A stretch of 36,782 bases of DNA from Gaiellasilicea sp035525905. GTDB lineage: Bacteria; Actinomycetota; Thermoleophilia; Gaiellales; Gaiellaceae. The position numbers and the translations under genes are program-made. Position 1 is the first letter of the stretch. The number at the start of each line of letters is the position of its first letter. The stretch spans positions 1-36,782 of the forward strand of contig DATLDK010000025.1 in the NCBI GenBank assembly GCA_035525905.1. Reading direction: 5' to 3'. The notes beneath the pieces are model-generated. The model was not told the DNA's origin, did no database searches, and was given only the letters and a program-made list of their open reading frames with translations. Below, in pieces: positions 7,366-14,391 of the stretch.

Positions 7366-7572
7366 CTAGTTGCTCTGGTCGATGGGCGTGGTCTGTGCGG
7401 CGTTCGCGTACGCGACCGCTCCGTCGGACAGGACGTTCGCCGCGACGGCGGCGTTGATCGGAATCGCAATGTTCGCGTTCACGAGCGACATCGCGGCTCG
7501 CTCGGGGAGCGCCTCGCCGGCGAGCTCGTCGAGCTCCTCGCGGGACAGCTTCTTGTGGCTCTCTTCGGACAT
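7366..7572 (-). CDS. Small peptide 4 of tandem family (precursor-like)
   Basis: The product is 68 aa and has the best SD of the set (AAGGAGG, about 6 bases before the ATG at 7572). The leader (KKLSREELDELAGEALPERAA) is conserved. The core is the most divergent of the four long copies (IAIPINAAVAANVLSDGAVA, AYANAAQ, TTPIDQSN), yet it keeps AANVLSD, AYANA and the IDQSN end. This divergence pattern, with fixed leader and end and a variable middle, is what one expects of precursor peptides recognised through the leader. Confidence 0.86.
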   Translation of the reverse strand: MSEESHKKLSREELDELAGEALPERAAMSLVNANIAIPINAAVAANVLSDGAVAYANAAQTTPIDQSN

Positions 7573-7595
7573 GCTTTCCTCCTTGTTGTGCCTGC

Positions 7596-7751
7596 TCAGG
7601 ACGCTTCCACGGCGTCGGGGGGCTCGACCGGCAGGGTGTAGATCCCGCCGTCGCCCGTATCGATGATCGACATCACCTCGCGCGGCGGAAGCTGCTCGCC
7701 GTTCTGCTGCTCGAGCTCTTCTCGCGTGAGCTCCTTGTCCTGCTCGCTCAT
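7596..7751 (-). CDS. Small peptide 5: same leader type, different core
   Basis: The product is 51 aa. The ATG at 7751 has AAGGGGG upstream. The N-half (LTREELEQQNGEQLPPREVM, then SII) clearly matches the leaders of copies 1-4, including the LP-x-R-x-x-M-S step. The rest (DTGDGGIYTLPVEPPDAVEA, then S) is unrelated, shorter and acidic, without the N/A/V repeats or the DQSN end. It is first in the peptide series, 23 bases before copy 4. It may be a second product matured by the same leader-recognising machinery, or a decoy/immunity peptide. It supports the view that the leader is the recognised part. Confidence 0.8.
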   Translation of the reverse strand: MSEQDKELTREELEQQNGEQLPPREVMSIIDTGDGGIYTLPVEPPDAVEAS

Positions 7752-7807
7752 CGTTCCCCCTTGGTTGCCTTCCGTGTTGCAACGAACAACGCCGTCCAAC
7801 GGTTGCG

Positions 7808-8002
7808 TCAGGCGGGGTTCGAGCCGTTTCGCTTGTCCTCGGACGACGTGGAGTCGGCTGTCGGGCGCTGCGTCGAGGAGACGTGCGTGGCCTTGCCGCG
7901 CTCACCGACATTGGCCGCGATGACGGTGTGAACGTCGCTGTCGACGTTCGCTCCGCCGCTCGAGCGACGAATCCGTTCGTGGATCACCTTGCGGATGGTC
8001 AC
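7808..8002 (-). CDS. 64-aa protein with a core-like segment
   Basis: The product starts at GTG 8002 (MTIRKVIHERIRRSS) and is basic at the N-terminus and polar at the C-terminus. The segment DVHTVIAANVGERGKATHVS, followed by STQ, aligns without gaps to PVNAAVAANVLSDNSVAYAN, followed by ATQ, of the neighbouring peptides, sharing V, AANV, A and TQ at the same spacing. I recall similar 'AANVGE...T.VSS.Q' small proteins in other actinobacteria. It has no obvious SD. It lies between the FHA regulator and the peptide genes on the same strand, with 76- and 56-base gaps. It could be a distant member of the same product family or a nucleator/partner. Moderately sure it is real. Confidence 0.62.
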   Translation of the reverse strand: MTIRKVIHERIRRSSGGANVDSDVHTVIAANVGERGKATHVSSTQRPTADSTSSEDKRNGSNPA

Positions 8003-8040
8003 GTGTTGTCGGTGCCCGGCGCGTGAAAAGCGAAAACAGT

Positions 8041-8067
8041 GGTGACCCACCCCGTTACCGAGGTGAC
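8041..8067. promoter_or_regulatory. Possible operator: GGTGAC repeats upstream of the 64-aa gene
   Basis: GGTGAC occurs at 8041-8046 and 8062-8067, 21 bp apart (about two helical turns), with the near-inverse GTTACC between them. The site lies in the short gap between the FHA-HTH regulator gene and the rest of the cassette, where an autoregulatory site would be expected. This rests on sequence pattern only. Confidence 0.3.
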
Positions 8068-8078
8068 TCTGCAGCCGC

Positions 8079-8666
8079 CTAGAGCCAGCCCTGCGTCCGG
8101 GCGATCCGACAGAGAGCGCGCCGCTTCGCATGTGCAGGAAGGCTCGTGAGCCCGGTCTTCAGGTACACACGGCGGAGAGCGGCCTTGACGGACTGGGCCG
8201 CGTCCGGTGTACCGAGCGTGGCCGCGATCTGCTCGTTCGACGGCAGCGTGTCGACCGTCTCGGCGCTCACCCAGGCGCCACAGAGCGCGCGGACGACCTG
8301 GAGCTGGAACGGCGACAGCGGCGCAGCGCCGGGCGGAAGAGGCTCGTGCTCGTCGGTGCGGTCAGGATCTCCGCCCTGGGCCGGCCAGGAGAACATCAGG
8401 ATCGCGGCCCCGACTCCGATCTTGTCTCCGTGGCGGAGCGGGAGCGGCGATCCGAAAGGAATGCGTTCGGCGTTCACGAACGTCCCGTTCGCGCTTCCGC
8501 GGTCCTCGATCAGCCACCGCTCCTCGACGAACGTAAGGACGGCGTGGCGCCTGCTGACCGTCTTTTGGGCGAGGACGATGTCGTTGTCCGGGTCGCGGCC
8601 GATCGTGAGGGCATGCCGAAGCGGATGCTCGACTCCCTCTGCGACGACCACTCCGGACGAGTCCAT
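8079..8666 (-). CDS. FHA-domain protein with C-terminal HTH-like region, probable regulator
   Basis: The 195-aa product starts at ATG 8666, preceded by GGGAAG. Residues about 15-92 form a forkhead-associated domain with the expected phosphothreonine-binding residues: GR at 23-24, S38-x-x-H41 (VSRRH) and N60 in SANGTF. The C-terminal part (about 117-195) reads LSPFQLQVVRAL, then SNEQIAATLG, then VKAALRRVYLKTGL, which resembles an HTH effector domain. It would therefore couple a Ser/Thr-kinase signal to transcription. No kinase gene is in the window. It is divergent from ruvC and heads the strand carrying the peptide cassette, so it is the obvious candidate controller of it. Confidence 0.85.
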   Translation of the reverse strand: MDSSGVVVAEGVEHPLRHALTIGRDPDNDIVLAQKTVSRRHAVLTFVEERWLIEDRGSANGTFVNAERIPFGSPLPLRHGDKIGVGAAILMFSWPAQGGDPDRTDEHEPLPPGAAPLSPFQLQVVRALCGAWVSAETVDTLPSNEQIAATLGTPDAAQSVKAALRRVYLKTGLTSLPAHAKRRALCRIARTQGWL

Positions 8667-8729
8667 TCGCACATCTTCCCGTCCGCAGGCGAGTGTGAAC
8701 AACCTGGAAGGAACGTCCGATCGCCTGCC

Positions 8730-8735
8730 TAACCT
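8730..8735 (+). promoter_or_regulatory. -10 element of ruvC (leaderless type)
   Basis: TAACCT ends 6 bases before the GTG start of ruvC at 8742. No SD is present in that gap. Confidence 0.5.
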
Positions 8736-8741
8736 CTCCAC

Positions 8742-9230
8742 GTGAGAGTTCTCGGCATCGATCCAGGGACGGCTGCATGCGGGTACGGGATCGTCCAAGA
8801 AAGCGGAGGCCGTATCAGGTCGCTCGACCACGGGTGGTGGCAAACCCCCGCGCGGGAGCGCCCGGAGCTTCGGCTCAAGACGATCTTCGAGCGGGTGCAG
8901 GAGCTCATTGCGGCGCACGCGCCGGACGCCGTCGCAGTGGAAGAGTCCTTCGTCGGAGCAGATGCCCGCACCGCGCTCTCCGTCGGTCAGGCGCGCGGGG
9001 CGGTGCTCGTCGCCGCCGCGGTGGTCGGCGTCGCCTGCGTTGAGTACCCGCCGGCCCGGGTGAAGCAGGCCGTGTGCGGCTACGGCCGCGCCGAGAAGGC
9101 TCAGGTCCAGCGGATGGTGCGCACGATCCTCGCGCTCGACGTCGACCCGACGCCGAATCACGCCGCGGATGCCCTCGCCGTCGCGATCTGCCACGCGCTG
9201 GCGCCGCCGCTGCTGCGGATCGCAGGTTGA
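8742..9230 (+). CDS. ruvC: Crossover junction endodeoxyribonuclease RuvC
   Basis: RuvC resolves Holliday junctions together with RuvAB. The 162-aa product has standard length, with the RNase H-like active site: D7 in GIDPGT, the acidic pair at E67/E68 in VEESF, and the C-terminal HAADALAVA motif (H140, D143). GTG start; a TAACCT -10 precedes it directly. It is first of the ruvC-ruvA-ruvB operon, with ruvA starting 12 bases after its stop. Confidence 0.97.
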   Translation: MRVLGIDPGTAACGYGIVQESGGRIRSLDHGWWQTPARERPELRLKTIFERVQELIAAHAPDAVAVEESFVGADARTALSVGQARGAVLVAAAVVGVACVEYPPARVKQAVCGYGRAEKAQVQRMVRTILALDVDPTPNHAADALAVAICHALAPPLLRIAG

Positions 9231-9242
9231 AGTGAGCAGGCC

Positions 9243-9815
9243 ATGATCTCGCGGTTGCGCGGCCAGCTCGCCGGTCGCACTCCCGATGGCTTCGTTCTCG
9301 ACGTCAACGGGGTCGGCTACCTGCTCGCCGCCACGCCGGGCGCGGTTCGCGCCGCCGAGCGCCCGGGCGAGGTCGTTGTCGAGACGTACCTGCACGTCCG
9401 CGAGGACGCACTCCACCTGTACGGCTTCGCCGACGCCGGCGAGCGGCAGCTTTTCCTGCACCTGCTCACGGTGGCCGGGATCGGGCCCAAGGTCGCGCTC
9501 GCGATCGTCTCCGGTTCCCCGTCCGCCGATCTGCGCCGCGCCATCGTCCTTCAGGACACGGCCCGCTTCCAGGCCATCCCGGGGGTCGGCAAGAAGACGG
9601 CCGAGCGCATCGTGCTCGAGCTGAAGGAGAAGCTCGGCGCCGAAGACCCTGTACCGATCTCGAGCGCCGCGGGAACGTCCACGCACCTGACCGCGCGGGA
9701 CGCGCTCGTCGAGCTGGGCTGGTCCGTGGTCGAGGCCGAGCAGGCTCTGGCGCCGATCGACCCCGGCCTTCCGGCAGAGGAGCGGGTGCGACTCGCGCTG
9801 AGGCAGGCCGCGTGA
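9243..9815 (+). CDS. ruvA: Holliday junction DNA helicase subunit RuvA
   Basis: RuvA binds the four-way junction and loads RuvB. The 190-aa product has the N-terminal OB fold (MISRLRGQL, then VGYLL), tandem helix-hairpin-helix motifs (VAGIGPKVALAIVSG and IPGVGKKTAERIVLELK), and the C-terminal RuvB-binding domain (ARDALVELGW). The stop overlaps the ruvB GTG (GTGA), so the subunits are translationally coupled. Confidence 0.97.
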   Translation: MISRLRGQLAGRTPDGFVLDVNGVGYLLAATPGAVRAAERPGEVVVETYLHVREDALHLYGFADAGERQLFLHLLTVAGIGPKVALAIVSGSPSADLRRAIVLQDTARFQAIPGVGKKTAERIVLELKEKLGAEDPVPISSAAGTSTHLTARDALVELGWSVVEAEQALAPIDPGLPAEERVRLALRQAA

Positions 9816-10825
9816 GCGCGGTAGCCGCGGAGGTGCTCGGCCCGGACGAGGAGGAGCTTGAGCGCACGCTGCGGCCGCGCCGCCTGGACGAGTTCGTCGG
9901 CCAGGAAGGGGTCAAGGAGCAGCTGGCGATCGCGCTTGCCGCGGCGAAGGCCCGCGGCGAGGCGCTCGACCACGTCCTGCTCGTCGGCCCGCCCGGCCTC
10001 GGCAAGACCACGCTGGCGCAGATCATCCGCGAGGAGCTCGGTGTCGGCATCCGCACGATCGCCGGCCCGGCGCTCGAAAAGAAGGGCGACATGGCGGCGA
10101 TCCTGACAGCGCTCGAGTCGAAGGACGTTCTCTTCGTCGACGAGATCCACCGCATCAACCGGTCGATCGAGGAGATCCTCTATCCGGCGCTCGAGGACTT
10201 CCGGCTCGACATCATCGTCGGGCAAGGCCCCGCGGCACGCACGCTGACTCTCGACCTGCCGCAGTTCACGCTCGTCGGCGCGACGACGCGCACTGGTCTG
10301 CTGACGACGCCGCTGCGCGACCGCTTCGGGCTCACCTTCCGTCTCGGCTACTACGAGCCGGAGCAGCTGACCGCGATCGTGCGGCGCTCCGCCGGCATCT
10401 TCGACATCGCGATCGACGACGAGGCGGCGACGGAGATAGCAAGCAGGTCCCGAGGCACGCCGCGCATCGCGAACCGGATCCTGCGGCGCGTGCGGGATGT
10501 CGCCGAGGTGCGCCACCAGGGCGTGATCACCACTGCGGTCGCCCGGGAGGCCCTCCAGCTGATGGAGATCGACGCCGAGGGGCTCGAGGGGACCGACCGA
10601 GACCTCCTGCGCGCGATCGCGTTCAAGTTCGACGGTGGCCCGGTGGGCCTCTCGACGCTCGCAGTCACGCTGGGGGAGGAGACCGACACGATCGAGGACG
10701 TCTACGAGCCCTACCTGCTCCAGCTGGGTTTCCTCCAGCGCACGCCTCGCGGGCGGTTGATCACGAAGCTCGGCCGGGCTCACATAGCCGCGCCGCCTGC
10801 GCCCGAGCCGTCGGCGCTCTTCTAG
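9812..10825 (+). CDS. ruvB: Holliday junction branch migration ATPase RuvB
   Basis: This AAA+ motor drives branch migration. The 337-aa product has normal length. Walker A is GPPGLGKT at 59-66 and Walker B is VLFVDEIHR with D110/E111. The sensor/arginine-finger stretch GATTRTGLLTTPLRDRFG is present, as is the C-terminal winged helix (QLGFLQRTPRGR). GTG start, overlapping ruvA by 4 bases. Its TAG stop lies in a CTAG shared with the convergent transglycosylase gene. Confidence 0.97.
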   Translation: MSAVAAEVLGPDEEELERTLRPRRLDEFVGQEGVKEQLAIALAAAKARGEALDHVLLVGPPGLGKTTLAQIIREELGVGIRTIAGPALEKKGDMAAILTALESKDVLFVDEIHRINRSIEEILYPALEDFRLDIIVGQGPAARTLTLDLPQFTLVGATTRTGLLTTPLRDRFGLTFRLGYYEPEQLTAIVRRSAGIFDIAIDDEAATEIASRSRGTPRIANRILRRVRDVAEVRHQGVITTAVAREALQLMEIDAEGLEGTDRDLLRAIAFKFDGGPVGLSTLAVTLGEETDTIEDVYEPYLLQLGFLQRTPRGRLITKLGRAHIAAPPAPEPSALF

Positions 10826-11619
10826 GGACCTGTAATCCGACGCGGCCCTGCGGGCGTCTTGATGAAGACCTGCCAAGAGTGGTACGCGAAGTAGATCCGC
10901 TCGTCGCGCCGCATCTGTGCCGCGAACCGTACGACCGCGTCGACATAGGCGTTCGAGTGGTTGTACGAGTAGAGCGCTCGCCGGACATCGCGCGCCGCGC
11001 CGGACGCGCGCAGGTAGTTCGCCGCGCCGAGGATCGCGTCGTGCGGATCGTCGACGTCGCCCCCGAGCCCGTAGCTCCGCCACGTCGCTGCCAGGAACTG
11101 CATCGGGCCCTGGGCGCCGGCGCTGCTCGCCGACTTCAGCCTTCCGAACCCCGATTCGACGAAGTTGACCGCGGCGAGGACCTCCCAGTCGACGCCGAAG
11201 CGGCGCTCCGCTTCGCGGTACCAGCGCAGGAGCGATGCTGCGGGGGCCGGAGGCCCGGTTCGGAACGCGTTCGGCGGTAACCGCGTCGGCGGGGTCAGGT
11301 TCACGAGCCTGCGCCGAGCGGCGAGGGTCTCGCGCGCTTCGCGGCTCAGCAGGGGCCAGGCGCGCCGGCCCAACTCCTCGTCGTAGGTCAGCGCGAGGAA
11401 AAGCCGCTGCTGATGGAGCGCCCAGAGGGTGACGTCGCGAGGCGTCTCTGCTCGGGGGCGCGGTGCTGTCCGCCACACCGTGATCGCCGACTCGAGACTC
11501 GCGGTCGTCCCCGCGAGCGCTGCTGCGACGGCGGCCGGCCTTTCGGGCAGCGGCGCTGACGGAGCGGGCGGGGTCGCGGGAGCCCCGAGGAGCGCGAGCG
11601 CCAGGACGGCATTTCTCAC
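10822..11619 (-). CDS. Secreted lytic transglycosylase (SLT domain)
   Basis: The 265-aa product starts at GTG, 6 bases after a TAGACT -10. A short hydrophobic N-terminus (1-12) followed by a Pro/Ala stretch looks like a signal sequence for export. The SLT/lysozyme-like domain occupies about 125-250: catalytic Glu E155 in VNFVESGFG, then GAQGPMQF, and YNHSNAYV near the end. The enzyme would cleave the MurNAc-GlcNAc bond of peptidoglycan. It is divergent from the HelD-type gene, with only 28 bases between start codons. Confidence 0.88.
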   Translation of the reverse strand: MRNAVLALALLGAPATPPAPSAPLPERPAAVAAALAGTTASLESAITVWRTAPRPRAETPRDVTLWALHQQRLFLALTYDEELGRRAWPLLSREARETLAARRRLVNLTPPTRLPPNAFRTGPPAPAASLLRWYREAERRFGVDWEVLAAVNFVESGFGRLKSASSAGAQGPMQFLAATWRSYGLGGDVDDPHDAILGAANYLRASGAARDVRRALYSYNHSNAYVDAVVRFAAQMRRDERIYFAYHSWQVFIKTPAGPRRITGP

Positions 11620-11625
11620 GCGCCG

Positions 11626-11641
11626 AGTCTAGGCGTACCCT
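11626..11641. promoter_or_regulatory. Divergent -10 elements of the transglycosylase and HelD-type genes
   Basis: On the minus strand TAGACT (11626-11631) ends 6 bases before GTG 11619. On the plus strand TACCCT (11636-11641) ends 6 bases before GTG 11648. Both messages would be leaderless, and the two polymerases would compete for a 28-base gap. Confidence 0.55.
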
Positions 11642-11647
11642 CGTTAC

Positions 11648-13600
11648 GTGAGTCACCCGGAGTTGAAAGCCGAGCAAGCGTACGTCGACCGGGCGTACGA
11701 GTGGCTCGAGCGCATGCGCGAGGTCGTCCTGCGCGCGGGCGACGCGGCTGACGGCGAGGTCGCGCAGGCGGCCCTCGACGCGTGGGCGGCGAAGCGGCTG
11801 GCGACGTTCGCGGACGCCGAGCGCGGCCTCATGTTCGGACGCCTCGACTTCGAGGCGGTGCCGCGTCCGCTCTACGTCGGCCGCCGCTGGGTTCACGACG
11901 ACGAGGGCGAGCAGGTGGTCGTCAACTGGCAGGCGCCTGCGGCGCGACCGTTCTATACGGCAACGCCGCACGATCCGCAGCGGGTGACGCTGCGCCGGCG
12001 TTTCCGGGCTCAGGGGCGGAAGCTGGTCGACATCGCGGACGAGGCGCTCGACGGCTCCTCGCTCGACGGCGCGAGCGTCGGCGACTTCCTGCTCGAGGAG
12101 CTCGAGCGCAGCCGGGATACGCACATGCGCGACATCGTCGCCACGATCCAGGCCGACCAGTACCGCCTGATCACCCGGGAGCCCGAGCGGCCGCTCGTGA
12201 TCCAGGGCGGCCCGGGCACCGGCAAGACCGCGGTCGGCCTGCACCGCGCCTCGTGGCTGATCTACACCGAGCGGGAGAAGAACGCCCGCAGCCGGGTGCT
12301 CGTCGTCGGCCCCAACCGCACTTTCATGGAGTACGTCTCGCACGTCCTGCCGGCTCTCGGAGAGGACAGCGTCGCGCAGCTCGCCGTCTCCGAGCTCGTG
12401 CCTGCCGCGGCGGCGACGATTCGCGATGCGCCGCCGGTTGCGCGTCTGAAAGCCGACGCCCGCCTGGCCGAGGTGATCGCGCGCGCCGTCGAGCTCAAGC
12501 TCGCCGCCGAGCCCGAGGAGCTCAATCTCAAGCTCGACGGGGAGTACATCCGCGTCCGTGTCCGGGAGCAGGAGCGCCTACTGGGGGAGGTGCGCGACGA
12601 GCACGGCGCGACGGCTGCGGCCCGTGAGCGCTTCCGGATGGGGATCGTCCGCAGCTTCTACGCCGAGTACGGCCGCATCCTCCAGGGCAGCGCGATGCTC
12701 GATGGAGAGCAGGTCGAGAGGGCGCTCAGGACGAGCGGGCATCTGAGCCGGGTCGTCGATCGCGCCTGGCCGCCGCTGACCCCTGAGAGGCTCGTCCGCT
12801 CGCTGTTCACGACCCCGGCTCTCCTCGCCGGGGCGGCGGCGGGAATCCTCGACGAGGCGGAGCAGCGCCTGCTGCGGCGCCGAGGCGTCGGATGGAGCGA
12901 TGACGACCTGGCGCTGCTCGACGAGGCCCACGCGCTGGTCGGGGAGCCGCCACGGACGTACGACCACGTGATCGTCGACGAGGCACAGGATCTGTCGCCG
13001 ATGCAGCTGCGGATGATCGCGCGGCGCGCTCGCGGCGGCGCCCTGACCATCCTCGGCGACGTCGCTCAGGGCACCGGCGTCGTCACCTACGAGAGCTGGG
13101 AAGAGGTGCTGCCGCACCTCCCCGACGGCGAGCGGGCGGAGGTCGAAGAGCTACGGCATGCCTACCGCGTGCCGCGCGAGATCATGGAGCTCGCGCTGCC
13201 TCTGCTCGACACGATTGCGCCGGGGATCGAGCGGCCGCTCGCCTACCGCGTCGGCGCGTCGGAGCCGCTGCTGCGCCAGGTGCCCGAGGACGCGCTCCTG
13301 CGCGAGGCCTACCGCGAAGCGGCGCGGCTCGCCCGCCAGGACGGGCTGGTGGCTCTGATCGTCCCGGAGGAGCTGGTCGAGCCCGCTCTGGCCCACGAGA
13401 GCGCGTTCGACAGCATCCCGCTGCTGACTCCGCGCGAGGCCAAGGGCCTCGAGTTCGACCACGTCATCGTCGTCGAGCCGGCGCTCGTCGCCGAGCGGGA
13501 GCAGGGCCTCCGCGAGCTCTACGTCGCGCTGACGCGGCCGACGACGACTCTCGTGGTCATCTACGCGCGCCCGCTGCCCCAAGAGCTGCAGCTCTCGTAG
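11648..13600 (+). CDS. HelD-like superfamily 1 ATPase (RNA polymerase recycling factor type)
   Basis: The 650-aa product has an N-terminal helical arm (about 1-60) rich in E/R. A UvrD/Rep-like ATPase core follows, with Walker A GGPGTGKT (187-194) running into AVGLHRASWLIY. This is the form typical of HelD rather than of DNA helicases. It has a DEAQD Walker B (444-448), the ILGDVAQGTG motif III region, and KGLEFDHVIVVEP plus YVALTRPT near the C-terminus. HelD proteins dislodge stalled or inactive RNA polymerase, and some actinobacterial members (HelR) give rifampicin tolerance. That role here is inferred from the family. It is somewhat shorter than many homologues. The GTG start has a leaderless-type -10. 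Confidence 0.88.
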   Translation: MSHPELKAEQAYVDRAYEWLERMREVVLRAGDAADGEVAQAALDAWAAKRLATFADAERGLMFGRLDFEAVPRPLYVGRRWVHDDEGEQVVVNWQAPAARPFYTATPHDPQRVTLRRRFRAQGRKLVDIADEALDGSSLDGASVGDFLLEELERSRDTHMRDIVATIQADQYRLITREPERPLVIQGGPGTGKTAVGLHRASWLIYTEREKNARSRVLVVGPNRTFMEYVSHVLPALGEDSVAQLAVSELVPAAAATIRDAPPVARLKADARLAEVIARAVELKLAAEPEELNLKLDGEYIRVRVREQERLLGEVRDEHGATAAARERFRMGIVRSFYAEYGRILQGSAMLDGEQVERALRTSGHLSRVVDRAWPPLTPERLVRSLFTTPALLAGAAAGILDEAEQRLLRRRGVGWSDDDLALLDEAHALVGEPPRTYDHVIVDEAQDLSPMQLRMIARRARGGALTILGDVAQGTGVVTYESWEEVLPHLPDGERAEVEELRHAYRVPREIMELALPLLDTIAPGIERPLAYRVGASEPLLRQVPEDALLREAYREAARLARQDGLVALIVPEELVEPALAHESAFDSIPLLTPREAKGLEFDHVIVVEPALVAEREQGLRELYVALTRPTTTLVVIYARPLPQELQLS

Positions 13601-13603
13601 AGT
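13598..13603 (+). promoter_or_regulatory. -10 element of the 13610 gene
   Basis: TAGAGT includes the TAG stop of the HelD-type gene and ends 6 bases before the ATG at 13610. Confidence 0.4.
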
Positions 13604-13609
13604 CCGGAC

Positions 13610-13921
13610 ATGCCCGAGCTCTGGACACCGGGGATGGCAGGGCCGCTCGACGACTTCGTCGCGCGGGTCCACCGTCGGATCGAGGCCTTCGCGGCCGAGC
13701 ACAAGCTCGAGCAAGCGATGGTCGAGGTCGAGCTCTCGGACGGCGCGCTGCTGCGACTTGCGTCGCTCTCGCCGGAGCCCGGTTACGGCTTCCTCACGCT
13801 CGTCCCGCACCCCGAGGAGGGCGACCCGCAGGAGCTGATCGTCCCGGTCGGCGCGATCCGTCAGCTGACGCTCAGCCGGCTGGAGCCCGAAAGCCCGATC
13901 GGCTTCTCGCTGCCCTCCTAG
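13610..13921 (+). CDS. Hypothetical protein, 103 aa
   Basis: A small soluble protein with an amphipathic N-terminal helix (about 12-35) followed by beta-rich sequence (VEVELSDGALLRLASLS, then GFLTLVPHP, then ELIVPVGAIRQLTLS). I recognise no family. The predicted shape, a helix plus a small beta barrel or sheet, suggests a binding or structural role, but no ligand or catalytic residues stand out. It follows the HelD-type gene by 9 bases, and its stop is in a CTAG shared with the convergent neighbour. Confidence 0.75.
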   Translation: MPELWTPGMAGPLDDFVARVHRRIEAFAAEHKLEQAMVEVELSDGALLRLASLSPEPGYGFLTLVPHPEEGDPQELIVPVGAIRQLTLSRLEPESPIGFSLPS

Positions 13922-14373
13922 CGGCGGAACTGGAGCTCGTGCCAGGACGGCACGGGTGCGAGCTCGAGCAGCGCGCGGCCGCCGCGCGGCTCCGCGTAGC
14001 CGAAGTCGCCGTTCTCCTCGTCCCACGCCACCTCCAGCAGGCCTTCCTTGACCCGGTGGTCGAGCCATGCGCCCCGGAAGACGAGCTTGCGCAGCCAGTA
14101 GACGAGCGACTCACCCTCGAGCAGACCGACCCGCTCCCAGTGCCGCACGAGATAACGCCCCAGCGTGCTGCGCGCGTCGGCGATCCGCCCGTCGGCGGCG
14201 AGCTCGACGAGATCGGCGGTCTCCTCGTCGTCGAGATCGTTCGAGCCGATCAGCCCCAGCCGCACCGCCGCGGCGGTGACGCGCTCCTCGAAGTCGTCGG
14301 CGTTGAAGCCGAAACGGTAGCCCAGGAACTCGACCACGTACTCGTCACCGGACGCATAGTTCGCCTCGCTCAT
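13918..14373 (-). CDS. Hypothetical protein, 151 aa
   Basis: The start is ATG 14373 (MSEANYASG), with GAGG just upstream and a TACCCT -10 ending 8 bases before it. The product is acidic and soluble. It has a helical first half (FNADDFEERVTAAAVRLGL, then DEETADLVELAADGRI) and a tryptophan-bearing second half (VYWLRKLVFRGAWLDHRVKE, VAWDEENGDFGY, PSWHELQFR). No known motif or membrane segment is seen. It is probably lineage-specific. It faces a small membrane-protein gene across a 25-base divergent promoter. Confidence 0.75.
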   Translation of the reverse strand: MSEANYASGDEYVVEFLGYRFGFNADDFEERVTAAAVRLGLIGSNDLDDEETADLVELAADGRIADARSTLGRYLVRHWERVGLLEGESLVYWLRKLVFRGAWLDHRVKEGLLEVAWDEENGDFGYAEPRGGRALLELAPVPSWHELQFRR

Positions 14374-14381
14374 CTGCCTCA

Positions 14382-14391
14382 AGGGTACCCT
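14382..14391. promoter_or_regulatory. Overlapping back-to-back -10 elements around the palindrome GGGTACCC
   Basis: AGGGTACCCT reads TACCCT on both strands: 14386-14391 for the plus gene starting at 14399, and the complement of 14382-14387 for the minus gene starting at 14373. The elements share two base pairs, so only one polymerase can open the site at a time. Confidence 0.5.

Noticed and set aside
6729..7572. Lanthipeptide or sactipeptide precursors
   Set aside because: The cores have no cysteine, and no LanB/LanC/LanM-like or radical SAM gene is nearby.
6729..7572. Four small genes as an artefact of assembly duplication
   Set aside because: The copies differ at many codons and in their SDs and spacing, so they are diverged paralogues rather than repeated reads.
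3331..8666. Horizontal transfer of the peptide cassette as a mobile island
   Set aside because: It interrupts the common yebC-ruvC order, but base composition looks like the flanks and I see no integrase, tRNA or direct-repeat boundaries. Insertion remains possible but is not shown.
9551..12343. A 930-codon open frame on the minus strand across ruvA, ruvB and the HelD-type gene
   Set aside because: It is antisense to several genes with intact catalytic motifs, and its product is a low-complexity R/E/D/A/L sequence. Long shadow frames are normal at this G+C content.
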